DNA of 64,000 nt from Novosphingobium sp. RL4 (GCF_035658495.1 NZ_CP141944.1:522001-586000), one strand, 5' to 3'. Counted from the first letter of the stretch, positions 51,368 to 59,139 are shown. Numbers and translations: made by a program. Notes: generated by a model not told the origin, from the letters alone.

Positions 51368-52803
51368 GGCCGGTTCTCCAATTGGTGTGAGTGCCCGGCG
51401 GGAGCCAGGGTCTTGCTGGCCGAATGCGAAGCGATGAGGCTGCGCAGGATGCCTTCGCGGATACCGCGATCGGCCACCCCGAGGCGGGCGGCGGGCCAGA
51501 GGTCGAGAATCGATTCGAGGATCGCGCAACCGGCAACCACGAGATCGGCGCGCTCACGGCCGATGCAGTTCACCTCGCGCCGTTCCTCGATCGACATCGA
51601 GGAAAGCCGCGAGCTGATCTCGCGCATCGATTCGGCGGGAACGATCAGCCCGTCGACCATGCGGCGGTCATACTGCGGCAGTTCGAGGTGCAGGCTGGCG
51701 AGCGTGGTTACCGTGCCGCTGGTGCCGAGCAGGCGCAGCGGGCCGGTCTGCGCCGCGCCTTCGCGCGCCGGGGAGACGCGCTTGGCGAAGTCGGCGAAAC
51801 TGTCGGACACGAGGCCATGCATGATCCGGTAGCGTTCCAGGCGCTCTTCCAGCGTGGTGCCTTCAGGGCCGCAGCTCTCGGTGAGCGAGACCACGCCCCA
51901 GGGCACCGATTGCCAATCGAGGATGCGGGGCACGGTCCCGGTGCTTTCGATCAGGACGAGTTCGGTGGAACCGCCGCCGATATCGAAAATCATCGCCGGG
52001 CCGAAACCTTCCTCCAGCAGGACGTGGCAGCCGAGCACGGCCAGCCGCGCTTCCTCGCGGGCGCTGATGATGTCGAGCGCGATGCCGGTTTCCTGCCGCA
52101 CGCGTTCGATGAATTCCGGCCCGTTCTCCGCACGGCGGCAGGCTTCGGTGGCCACCGAACGGGCGAGATAGACGTTGCGCCGCATCAACTTGTCGGCGCA
52201 GACGCGCAATGCCGCCAGCGTGCGGTCCATCGCCGCTTCGGACAGTCGCCCGGACTGGGCCAGGCCTTCACCCAGCCGCACGACGCGGCTGAACGCGTCG
52301 ATCACCGTGAAATTCTCGCCCGAAGGACGCGCGATCAGCAGCCGGCAGTTGTTGGTGCCGAGGTCGATCGCCGCATAGGATTGCCGGTACGGCGTCCGCA
52401 GCGATTGCCCCGGCGCGACCGGGGAGAAACGGGCGATGGCGGGTTTCGGATCGGCGGCGGCGGCCGGTTCGATCTGGAGTTCCGGTGCGGGGCTGGACGC
52501 GTTTCCGGCCGCCTTGGCGCGGGCAACGGGCGCGCGCCCGCTCTTGCCCCGGCGAGACGAGGATTTTCGCGAACCTTTCTGACGCGGACTTCCCGGCCGC
52601 GATTGCGACTGGCGGGGTGACGACTGCGCGTCGGAATTCGTTTCTTCGCGCGGCGCTCCGCCTGCCTCGGCGGCGCTGCCCGGAGGGCGCGCCTTGGCCG
52701 TGCCGGGTCCGGAGGAGCGTGACTTGCCCTTCCTCGCCTTGCGCCGCCTTCCCGGGCGGCCCGACACATCGACTCTTGCTGCCGGCGGATCTTGCTCCGC
52801 CAT
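51364..52803 (-). CDS. Ppx/GppA phosphatase with long basic N-terminal extension
   Basis: 479 residues. The enzyme part begins near residue 143: YAAIDLGTNNCRLLIARP is the phosphate-1 loop of the actin-like fold, followed by the catalytic Glu region VATEACRRAENG, FDIGGGSTELVLI (phosphate 2) and LLGTSGTVTTLASL. Such enzymes hydrolyse polyphosphate or pppGpp. Residues 1-140 are unusual: Ser/Arg/Lys/Gly/Pro-rich, strongly basic and probably disordered, suited to binding RNA, DNA or polyphosphate. It heads the operon with rlmE. Confidence 0.92.
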   Translation of the reverse strand: MAEQDPPAARVDVSGRPGRRRKARKGKSRSSGPGTAKARPPGSAAEAGGAPREETNSDAQSSPRQSQSRPGSPRQKGSRKSSSRRGKSGRAPVARAKAAGNASSPAPELQIEPAAAADPKPAIARFSPVAPGQSLRTPYRQSYAAIDLGTNNCRLLIARPSGENFTVIDAFSRVVRLGEGLAQSGRLSEAAMDRTLAALRVCADKLMRRNVYLARSVATEACRRAENGPEFIERVRQETGIALDIISAREEARLAVLGCHVLLEEGFGPAMIFDIGGGSTELVLIESTGTVPRILDWQSVPWGVVSLTESCGPEGTTLEERLERYRIMHGLVSDSFADFAKRVSPAREGAAQTGPLRLLGTSGTVTTLASLHLELPQYDRRMVDGLIVPAESMREISSRLSSMSIEERREVNCIGRERADLVVAGCAILESILDLWPAARLGVADRGIREGILRSLIASHSASKTLAPAGHSHQLENRP

Positions 52804-52907
52804 GATATGTAATCTCGTTCGAATAAATCTTACCGCCAGCGGCGGATACCTGACGCGATGCTAACGCCCCCCGGGCAAAGGGGCAACCCTGACTGCAAAA
52901 AGGTGGC

Positions 52908-52936
52908 TTGACGCGAATCACGACCCCGACTAGAGG
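52908..52936 (+). promoter_or_regulatory. promoter of tRNA-Gln
   Basis: TTGACG (52908-52913), 17-base spacer, TAGAGG (52931-52936), with the tRNA starting 13 bases further. Confidence 0.65.
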
Positions 52937-52948
52937 GGCGCCTCCCGA

Positions 52949-53022
52949 TGCCCCGTCGTCTAATGGTAAGACTACGGATTCTGATTCCGTCTATCGAGGT
53001 TCGAATCCTCGCGGGGCATCCA
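52949..53022 (+). tRNA. tRNA-Gln, anticodon CTG
   Basis: 74 bases including an encoded CCA. Acceptor stem TGCCCCG pairs with CGGGGCA (53012-53018); D-arm GTCTAATGGTAAGAC; anticodon stem ACGGA/TCCGT around loop TTCTGAT, giving anticodon CTG (reads CAG, glutamine); T-arm GAGGTTCGAATCCTC. The weak first pair T-A is usual for tRNA-Gln. It follows the divergently transcribed ppx gene and has its own promoter. Confidence 0.97.
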
Positions 53023-53128
53023 ATTTTCCCTAAATCGCTGATTTTGCTGCCCGCCGGGTGATCCGGTGGCCGGTGCGCGATTGCGCGCGATGCCTGTGCG
53101 GTATCGTGCCGATGGCCCGGCGCAGCGT

Positions 53129-53296
53129 CTATTTCATCCATTCCCTGCGCCACACGCCGCGGCTGGCGCGGCGGGCTTCGGTTCCGCAGTGCTCGCACGT
53201 GCCGGTATAGTGCTGGCCGTCCCAGTGAACCTTGTCACGGGCGGGGCGATGGCGATTGAGTTTGCACAGGATGGCTTGCGGCAGCAGCGGGGGCAT
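53129..53296 (-). CDS. 55-residue conserved zinc-ribbon-like protein
   Basis: Too short for the usual ORF cut-off. The sequence runs MPPLLPQAILCKLNRHRPAR, then DKVHWDGQHYTGTCEHCG, then a basic tail RRASRGVWRREWMK. The CKLNRH, W-DG-Y-GTC-HCG pattern resembles a small sphingomonad family I recall, in which Cys/His residues (C11, H16, C34, C37) may bind a metal. Function unknown. Antisense frames there lack such a pattern. An inverted repeat lies about 40 bases upstream of ATG 53296. Confidence 0.72.
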   Translation of the reverse strand: MPPLLPQAILCKLNRHRPARDKVHWDGQHYTGTCEHCGTEARRASRGVWRREWMK

Positions 53297-53336
53297 CGTG
53301 AATACTCACATAGGGGGAATGCTGAAAAAGTGGCGT

Positions 53337-53350
53337 TTGCATAATTGCAA
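53337..53350 (-). promoter_or_regulatory. inverted repeat upstream of the 55-residue gene
   Basis: TTGCA-N4-TGCAA, perfect, 41-54 bases before ATG 53296. It keeps the TTG...CAA frame of Crp/Fnr sites but not the full FNR consensus, so the binding protein is uncertain. Confidence 0.35.
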
Positions 53351-53621
53351 CGCAGCGCAGCGCACCCCTGCCTGTTCGTGCGAAGTTCTTGAAATACAGC
53401 CCTTTGGACTTCGCTGCAATGCGGAAATTGTGGCAAGAATCTGGCGGGTTTATTACAGGCGCGGTTGTGCGAATTTATCCGAAAGGGTGCGGAAGATTAA
53501 ATGCACGACTTGATCGGTTTTGCTATCGACCGACGATCAACATGATGAAATTTCGCGACAATCTGAGCCCGTTGTGCATTTCGAGCGACGGAGCGTCCGT
53601 GCGGCCGGGTTTTTTCGCGCT

Positions 53622-53760
53622 CAAACGAAAAATGGGCGGCCCGTAACAAGGCAGGGCCGCCCGAAGTCGGGGAGAAGCGGTTCGCACCGCCCGCAAGGTG
53701 TGGGGTGGCGGTGCGCGACCGGCAGGGGTTCCATCGCCTCTGCGGCGCCGAATCGCATTG
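53622..53760 (-). ncRNA. candidate small RNA with terminator
   Basis: The interval 53297-53821 has no convincing coding gene. On the minus strand it contains a perfect nine-base hairpin (53683-53691 with 53707-53715) followed by a perfect nine-base terminator hairpin (GGGCGGCCC 53634-53642 with 53654-53662) and TTTTT (53632-53628). No minus-strand gene exists for this terminator to serve: the PilZ gene above is on the other strand. The 5' end is unknown; a TTGACG at about 53771 could be a -35 element. No known family recognised. From 53351 to 53620 I see only AT-richer sequence. Confidence 0.4.
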
Positions 53761-53821
53761 ATCGCCGTCAAATGCGGAGCCTGCCCTTAAATTTAATTCG
53801 CGGCGGCCGTTCAGCGTCCGC

Positions 53822-54118
53822 ATGGATTCCCGCCGCTTCAAGCCGACGCCGATCTTCCGCGAACGCCGGATCGGGCAATGCGCACACATCACGCTGGCCG
53901 ATTCGGCGGGGCGCGCGATCGATATCATCGTGCGCGACGTATCCTCGCACGGGTTCAGTGCCGCTGCTGCAGGCGCGCCGCCGCCACGCAACGAGGTGGT
54001 GTGCGCGGTGATGGAGGACGGGCGGGAACTGTGGGGGCTGGTGCGCTGGACGGACGGAAACCTGTTCGGCGTCGAGTTTGATACGCGCGCCCGCGAATCC
54101 GTCACACCGCCGAACTGA
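53822..54118 (+). CDS. PilZ domain protein, probable c-di-GMP receptor
   Basis: 98 residues, a single PilZ domain. The c-di-GMP switch motif is represented by RERR (residues 13-17) and DVSSHGFSA (39-47; consensus D/N-X-S-X-X-G). The ending WTDGNLFGVEF is the typical last beta strand. It should bind c-di-GMP and regulate a motility or envelope target, unknown here. A TTAAATTTAA palindrome lies 26 bases upstream (53787-53796). The last 17 bases overlap the tail of the convergent hemN gene. Confidence 0.85.
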   Translation: MDSRRFKPTPIFRERRIGQCAHITLADSAGRAIDIIVRDVSSHGFSAAAAGAPPPRNEVVCAVMEDGRELWGLVRWTDGNLFGVEFDTRARESVTPPN

Positions 54119-55415
54119 AACGCCGCAGCGAATCCTTGCGATATGGGTCGAACCGCGCGGCGATCGAGCGGGCGTAGGGCAGGCCGCCGGGGAGGATCAC
54201 CAGGTCATTGCCATCGGGCTCGCACAGGCTGGCGTCGAAATAGGGCAGCAGCAGCGGCCATGCCTCGCACTGAAGGTCTGCATCGATGCGCGACCGCCCC
54301 CGGCACAGCAGCGATTCGATGACGGCACTGCGCCTGCGATCCTCGGCGGTGCGGCGGATGCCGCGGTTGGCTGTTAGCCGCTCCTCGGAAAGCATCATGC
54401 GATAGCGACCGGTGTTCTTCTCGTTCTGGGCAAGGAGTCCCGGAAAACCGCTGATCGCCGAAGCGCCGAGGCCGAGCAGGACCGGCGCGCGGTCCTCGGT
54501 GAAGCCCTGGAAGTTGCGGCGCAGCTGCCCGGCAAGCGCGGCCTGCGCGATGGCGTCTCCCGGCAGGGCGAAGTGATCGAAACCGATGGGAACGTAGCCA
54601 GCCTCGACCAGTCTCGCATGGCCTCGTGCGGCCATCGTGAACCGAGCCTCGGCGTCAGGCAGGGCGCTTGCGTCGATCCGCCGCTGGCGAGGGATCAGGT
54701 GCGGGACGTGCGCGTAGCCGAACAGCGCGATTCGTTCCGCGCCGAGCGCCACCGTGCGCTCCAGCGAATCGTCGAGCTGCGCCATCGTCTGGCCGGGCAA
54801 TCCGTACATCAGGTCGAAATTGAGCGAAAGGATACCGGCCCGGCGCAGCAGGGCGACCGTCTCCTCGATCATCCACGAGGGCTGGATGCGGCCGATCGCC
54901 TGCTGGAGGGGCGGCGCGAAAGTCTGCACGCCCAGGCTGGCGCGGCTGATGCCGACCGCGCCGATCACCGAGGCCCAGTCCGCCGTCATCGTGCGCGGGT
55001 CGAGTTCGATCGACATGACCGGGCGCGAGGCGGAGAACTGCAGGGTCAGGGCATCGACCAGCCGGACGAAGTCCACCGGCGAGATGCCGTTGGGGCTGCC
55101 GCCGCCGAAAGAGATGCGCGTGATGCGCGCGCTTGCCGGCAGCCGCTCCGCCATGAGGCCGATCTCGCGGTGAAGCGCATCGAGATAGCCCGAGACCCGA
55201 TCGGTGCGGTTGGCGGCGCTGGTATTGCACCCGCAGTACCAGCAGATCTTCTCGCAGAAGGGGATGTGGACGTAGAGGGAAACGTCGCCGTCCACGCCTT
55301 CGAGTGCCTGCACCAGTTCGGGCGTGCCGACGCTCTCGTCGAATTCGGCGGCCGTCGGGAAGCTGGTGTAGCGGGGAACGGGGATCGCGAGCAGATCGGG
55401 GTGATAGGTCCACAT
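54102..55415 (-). CDS. hemN: oxygen-independent coproporphyrinogen III dehydrogenase HemN
   Basis: 437 residues. Radical SAM enzyme that decarboxylates coproporphyrinogen III without oxygen. The cluster motif is C54-X3-C58-X2-C61 with an extra C63 (FCEKICWYCGC), followed by SFGGGSPNGIS and LGVQTFAPPLQQAIGRIQP, then FDLMYGLPGQTMAQL. The N-terminal YHPDLLAIPVPRYTSFPTA is typical of HemN proper rather than HemW. ATG 55415 is the family start; the frame is open upstream. Two FNR-like boxes precede it, consistent with anaerobic induction. Confidence 0.95.
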   Translation of the reverse strand: MWTYHPDLLAIPVPRYTSFPTAAEFDESVGTPELVQALEGVDGDVSLYVHIPFCEKICWYCGCNTSAANRTDRVSGYLDALHREIGLMAERLPASARITRISFGGGSPNGISPVDFVRLVDALTLQFSASRPVMSIELDPRTMTADWASVIGAVGISRASLGVQTFAPPLQQAIGRIQPSWMIEETVALLRRAGILSLNFDLMYGLPGQTMAQLDDSLERTVALGAERIALFGYAHVPHLIPRQRRIDASALPDAEARFTMAARGHARLVEAGYVPIGFDHFALPGDAIAQAALAGQLRRNFQGFTEDRAPVLLGLGASAISGFPGLLAQNEKNTGRYRMMLSEERLTANRGIRRTAEDRRRSAVIESLLCRGRSRIDADLQCEAWPLLLPYFDASLCEPDGNDLVILPGGLPYARSIAARFDPYRKDSLRRFSSAV

Positions 55416-55449
55416 GCACGCAGGATCGCGCAGCGCGCAGCGGCCGTCA

Positions 55450-55463
55450 TTGCGATCGATCAA
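55450..55463 (-). promoter_or_regulatory. FNR-like box 1
   Basis: TTGCG-ATCG-ATCAA on the plus strand; 8 of 10 consensus bases of TTGAT-N4-ATCAA. It lies 35 bases upstream of the hemN start. Confidence 0.55.
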
Positions 55464-55493
55464 CCGGAGGAAAATCGCGGAATTTCGCCGAAT

Positions 55494-55507
55494 TTGCGCG
55501 CGATCAA
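55494..55507. promoter_or_regulatory. FNR-like box 2
   Basis: TTGCG-CGCG-ATCAA, with the same half-sites as box 1, 44 bases away, between divergent hemN and ompW. It could serve either promoter. Confidence 0.5.
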
Positions 55508-55602
55508 TTCCCTTGGCGATGGATGCGGCCACACGGTCGCTGCTGCCGCTCAAGAGGGGGGACCCGCACGGTGCGGCCCCGGCGGCGCAGGAAAGACCGA
55601 TC

Positions 55603-56307
55603 ATGCGTAGACTGACCATGCTGGCGGCGACTGCTTTCGCCGCCGCCACCGCGATCGCCACCCCGGCCATGGCCGGAAGCCCGGACGGCAAGTGGCAGGT
55701 CAAGGTGCTCGGCACCGCAGTGCTTCCCGATGGCAAGATCGACAAGATCAAGTCGATCGACACCGATACCACGCTGGGCGGCACGCTTGCCGCGCTGGAT
55801 ACGGTGGGCACCAGGGCGAACGACAATGTGGTGCCGACACTCGCTGTTGAATATTTCTTCAACCGCAACTTCTCGGTCGAGACGATCTGCTGCTTCACCC
55901 AGCATCACGTGAGCGGCACGGGCGACGTTGCCGGAGCGGGGCTGGTGGATCATGTGCTGATCCTGCCGGCCACGGTAACCGCCAAAGCGCATCTCGACAC
56001 CGGCACCCCGTTCAAGCCCTATGTCGGCGCGGGTCCGGCATGGTTCTTCGTGTTCGACGAGAAGCCGGGAGAAACGGCCCGTGCGCTGGGGGTCGACAAG
56101 GTGAAGATGTCGAACAAGCTCGGTTTCGCGCTTCAGGGAGGCGTGGATATCGCGATCAACGACAAGGGGCTCGGCCTTTCGCTTGACGCCAAGAAATACT
56201 GGGTGAAGCCAACCGCGTCGTTCTACGAGGACGGGGACCTGGCGCTGAGGACCCGCCACGATCTCGACCCGTGGGTGCTGAGCGCAGGCGTATCCTATCG
56301 CTTTTGA
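55603..56307 (+). CDS. ompW: OmpW family outer membrane protein
   Basis: 234 residues. Signal peptide at 1-24 (MLAATAFAAATAIATPAMA), then an eight-stranded beta-barrel: GKWQVKVLGTAVLPDGKID, PTLAVEYFFNRNFSVE, AHLDTGTPFKPYVGAGPAWF, GFALQGGVDIAI and a C-terminal strand ending in aromatic F (SAGVSYRF). OmpW forms a narrow hydrophobic channel; in enterobacteria it is FNR-controlled, which fits the boxes upstream. ATG 55603 follows AGGAAAG. A very strong terminator follows. Confidence 0.93.
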   Translation: MRRLTMLAATAFAAATAIATPAMAGSPDGKWQVKVLGTAVLPDGKIDKIKSIDTDTTLGGTLAALDTVGTRANDNVVPTLAVEYFFNRNFSVETICCFTQHHVSGTGDVAGAGLVDHVLILPATVTAKAHLDTGTPFKPYVGAGPAWFFVFDEKPGETARALGVDKVKMSNKLGFALQGGVDIAINDKGLGLSLDAKKYWVKPTASFYEDGDLALRTRHDLDPWVLSAGVSYRF

Positions 56308-56329
56308 GCAGGGCGCGCGGATGCGGAAG

Positions 56330-56356
56330 AAGGGGAGCTTCGGCTCCCCTTTTTTC
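56330..56356 (+). terminator. ompW terminator
   Basis: AAGGGGAGC (56330-56338), TTCG tetraloop, GCTCCCCTT (56343-56351), then T-run to 56356. Confidence 0.95.
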
Positions 56357-56364
56357 GTGGGCAC

Positions 56365-56392
56365 TTGACCTGTGCGAATGACTCCATAACAT
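56365..56392 (+). promoter_or_regulatory. promoter of the MarR-GNAT gene
   Basis: TTGACC (56365-56370), 16-base spacer, TAACAT (56387-56392). The predicted start is only about nine bases before the ATG at 56408, so the leader would be nearly absent. Confidence 0.6.
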
Positions 56393-56414
56393 AGTATATA
56401 ACGCGATATGGAGT
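56381..56414 (+). promoter_or_regulatory. inverted repeat across -10 region and start codon
   Basis: ACTCCATA (56381-56388) and TATGGAGT (56407-56414) form a perfect eight-base inverted repeat that brackets the -10 box and the start codon. A MarR dimer bound here would block transcription, so autorepression is plausible. Confidence 0.5.
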
Positions 56415-57367
56415 TTATTGTGATCGACGCTATCGCCGACAAGGGCGGGATTCTTCTGGGCAGCCGGCTGAAGCGGCTGGCGGAGCGGCTTCAGGGCGAT
56501 GCCGCGCAGATCATCCAGGCCACCGGCCTATCGGTGCAGCCTGCGCAGATTCCCCTGCTTACCGCGCTTGACGGCCGTGAACTGACCGTGGGGCAACTGG
56601 CCGAGGCCGTGGGATCGAGCCAGCCGGGCGTCACGCGCGCGATCGGCCAGCTCGCGGCGCTCGGGCTGGTGCAGGCGGTGCAGGGCAGCGATCTCAGGCA
56701 GCGCCATCTCTCGCTGACGCCGGAAGGCCGGGCGGTGATGGCGCGCGTGAAGATGCATGTCTGGCCGGGGGTTGGCCTTGCGGTGGATGAGATGAGCGGG
56801 GGTGAAACCGGACGATTGCTTGAACTGGTGGGCCGGATCGAGACCGCGCTCGACCAGTCCTCGATGGTGGAACGTTATGAACGGCTGAAGCCGGAGGTTC
56901 TGCGTATCCGTGAATTCAGCGATGATCTGGCGCGGGATTTCCACGATATCAACGCCGAGTGGATCGAGGCGATGTTCACGCTGGAACCGACGGATCGAGA
57001 GGTGCTGGAAAATCCGCGCGCCCGCATCGTCGAACAGGGCGGGACGATCCTCTTCGTGGAGGCACAGGGAATCGGGATCGTCGGAACCTGCGCCTTGCAG
57101 AAGACCGGGGATCGCGCCTTCGAACTGACCAAGATGGGCGTTCGCGCCTCTGCGCGGGGCCTGAAGGCGGGTGAGTTCCTGCTCTCGGCGATGATCGCGC
57201 GCGCGCGGGAGATGGGCGCCGAGCCGCTTTACCTGCTGACCAACAAGCGCTGCGAGGCTGCGATCCATCTCTACGAAAAGCTCGGCTTCCGGCACGATGC
57301 CGGGATCATGGCGCGATACGGCGCCCGATACGAGCGGTGCGACGTGGCCATGATACACATGGGTTGA
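56408..57367 (+). CDS. bifunctional MarR-type regulator / GNAT acetyltransferase
   Basis: 319 residues. The N-terminal half (about 1-150) is a MarR winged helix: LTVGQLAEAVGSSQPGVTRAI, then GLVQAVQGSDLRQRHLSLTPEG (wing). The C-terminal half (about 165-319) is a GNAT domain with FELTKMGVRASARGLKAGEFLL (motif A region), LYLLTNKRCEAAIHLYEKLGF (motif B). Fused MarR-GNAT proteins occur in many proteobacteria; the acetylation target is unknown. The gene has its own promoter and a potential self-operator. Confidence 0.9.
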   Translation: MEFIVIDAIADKGGILLGSRLKRLAERLQGDAAQIIQATGLSVQPAQIPLLTALDGRELTVGQLAEAVGSSQPGVTRAIGQLAALGLVQAVQGSDLRQRHLSLTPEGRAVMARVKMHVWPGVGLAVDEMSGGETGRLLELVGRIETALDQSSMVERYERLKPEVLRIREFSDDLARDFHDINAEWIEAMFTLEPTDREVLENPRARIVEQGGTILFVEAQGIGIVGTCALQKTGDRAFELTKMGVRASARGLKAGEFLLSAMIARAREMGAEPLYLLTNKRCEAAIHLYEKLGFRHDAGIMARYGARYERCDVAMIHMG

Positions 57368-57449
57368 GCCGTTCCGTCATCTGGCGTTCAGCTTGGCCAA
57401 GGCAGCTTCGGGCTTCGCGAAAGGGTCGAGTCACAGGAGTAATTCCCCC

Positions 57450-58076
57450 ATGCGAACGATGAGAATGCCTTCGAGGAAGTATCTTTTCGGTGCCGCTGCG
57501 CTTGCCCTCCTCGGGGCGGGAGTGGCGGAGGCGGCCACGGCCGGGCTCCATACGATGAAGGTGGATGCGCCGGACGGCTCGGTGGTCCACGTCCGCTACA
57601 CCGGCGATGTCGCCCCGCGGGTAGAGATCGTTCCCGCTGATGTCCGGGCAGCCTCCGCACGGCAGGACGGCGATATTCCTGCCATGGTCGATCCTTTCTC
57701 GCAGATGGAGCAGATTTCCGCGATCATGGATGCGCGGATGAACGCCATGATGCAGCAGGCCGCGCTCATGCAGCAACATGCCGTGCAGATGCAGCAGCAG
57801 GCGGTCGCCACCGGCAATGCCCAAGGCGCTCCGCGCCTCCTGACAGCGGGGGACACCCCCCAGGGCATGCATGTGACGTATTACTCCTCGTCTACCGACG
57901 GCAATGGCTGCACGCGCTCGGTTTCCTATAGCTCGGACGGTTCGGGCGCGGCTCCGCAGATGACGCAGGCGGCCTCCGACGGATGCGATGCTACCCGCCC
58001 CGGCGACCGCGCGATCCCCGCCAAGGCCGAGAAGCCGGTGGAACAGCAGCAGGATCTGCCGGGCAGAAAGGTCTGA
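57450..58076 (+). CDS. exported Met/Gln-rich protein, unknown function
   Basis: 208 residues from ATG 57450, which follows an AGGAG site ten bases away; ATG 57459 is possible. Signal peptide about 1-28 (KYLFGAAALALLGAGVAEAA). Then a compact segment (GLHTMKVDAPDGSVVHVRYTG), a Met/Gln-rich helix (MNAMMQQAALMQQHAVQMQQ, about residues 98-117) that could be a coiled coil or bind copper through Met, and a C-terminal part with two cysteines (NGCTRSVSYSSDGSG, SDGCDAT) that may form a disulfide. No family recognised. Confidence 0.75.
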   Translation: MRTMRMPSRKYLFGAAALALLGAGVAEAATAGLHTMKVDAPDGSVVHVRYTGDVAPRVEIVPADVRAASARQDGDIPAMVDPFSQMEQISAIMDARMNAMMQQAALMQQHAVQMQQQAVATGNAQGAPRLLTAGDTPQGMHVTYYSSSTDGNGCTRSVSYSSDGSGAAPQMTQAASDGCDATRPGDRAIPAKAEKPVEQQQDLPGRKV

Positions 58077-58131
58077 CACGAAACGGTTTCCCGGTCTTCG
58101 CGCACCCCCCCCTTTGCGAAGGCCGGATGAA

Positions 58132-58165
58132 GGAACGGCGCCGCGCCCCCCTGCGGCGCCGTTCC
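58132..58165. terminator. hairpin between convergent genes
   Basis: GGAACGGCGCCGC (58132-58144) pairs perfectly over 13 bases with 58153-58165, eight-base loop; ATTTAT follows on the plus strand. Confidence 0.7.
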
Positions 58166-58167
58166 AT

Positions 58168-59139
58168 TTATCCCGGTAGCCCGATCAGCGCGCGGCCCCT
58201 GAAGCCTTCCCGCGCCGAGCCCGTCACTTCCAGCGTCATCGCCTTGAGCCGCTCGGCGCCATTGTCGCCGAACACCATGTCGCGCGCGATGTCCCGCGAT
58301 TGCGCCCAGGGGCGGACCGAACGCGTATAGGCAGGCTGCCGGTAAGCGGCATCGCACGCGTCGGCGGGCACCGCGAGCTGGGAGGTCAGCCGCGCGAACT
58401 TGCCGGTGGTGGCGACGTCCAGGCTTGCGAAGGCTTCGAAATGGATGTGCGGGAAGCGGCCCATGTAACAGCCGGGAACGATCGTGCTGAACCGCACCAG
58501 TCCATCGGCGTCCGCGACCTGGAGGCCGCGCAGCCAGGACCGTTCCGGCTGGTCGTAGAGCGAGTACTGCCCGGCAGGATCGCAGTGCCAGAGGTATACG
58601 GCATAGCCCGCCAGCGGCGCGCATCCCGTGTTGACGTCCACCAGCCGCAGCGTGAGTTCGAGCGGAACGCCCGCCACGTCGTGGCCGCCACCGATATCGC
58701 CGCGAATATCCTGCCGTCGCAGGCCTGACTGGCCGAGCACGTTGGAGATCGCCCCGCGCGCGCCGTTCGAACCGTCGGCGGGATAGGGGCCCTGCGTTTC
58801 GCGGGCGAAGGACACGCAGCGATTGCCGTCCGGCGCGGTGGCGGTGACGACGGGGCCGTTGTCCATGTGTGGAGGCGGTCCGCCGGGATGGCCGCCCGGA
58901 CCGATGCTGCCCGGACCCATGCTGCCCAAGTCCCCCGGAGGCGGTCCGAACCGTCCGTCCGGCGGCGGAGGGCCGCCGGGGCCGTCCCAGCCTGCCGGGG
59001 ATGCGCATCCGGCAAGCGCGGCTACCCCGCCTCCGATACCGACCATCGCGCCAAGCGAAAGCATTCGGCGGCGGTCGATGTTCATGCGCTCGATCCGCGT
59101 CAGGTCGGCGTGGAGGCCTTCCCGTTCCTGTCTGTCCAT
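58168..59139 (-). CDS. exported intradiol ring-cleavage dioxygenase-like protein
   Basis: 323 residues. RRRMLSLGAMVGIGGGVAALAGC is a twin-arginine signal with a lipobox (LAGC), so the protein is probably a lipoprotein; a Pro/Gly-rich linker follows. The dioxygenase fold contains candidate iron ligands: Tyr in ETQGPYPADG, then YLWHCDPAGQYSLYD, Tyr and His-X-His in PGCYMGRFPHIHFEAF. Extracellular relatives bind or oxidise aromatic compounds, but natural substrates are unclear. ATG 59139 is used; ATG 59181 is possible. Confidence 0.83.
   Translation of the reverse strand: MDRQEREGLHADLTRIERMNIDRRRMLSLGAMVGIGGGVAALAGCASPAGWDGPGGPPPPDGRFGPPPGDLGSMGPGSIGPGGHPGGPPPHMDNGPVVTATAPDGNRCVSFARETQGPYPADGSNGARGAISNVLGQSGLRRQDIRGDIGGGHDVAGVPLELTLRLVDVNTGCAPLAGYAVYLWHCDPAGQYSLYDQPERSWLRGLQVADADGLVRFSTIVPGCYMGRFPHIHFEAFASLDVATTGKFARLTSQLAVPADACDAAYRQPAYTRSVRPWAQSRDIARDMVFGDNGAERLKAMTLEVTGSAREGFRGRALIGLPG

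Noticed and set aside
53389..53646. 85-codon plus-strand frame in the gap before the PilZ gene
   Set aside because: Low-GC codons, no ribosome binding site, no conserved-looking pattern and it runs into the minus-strand terminator.
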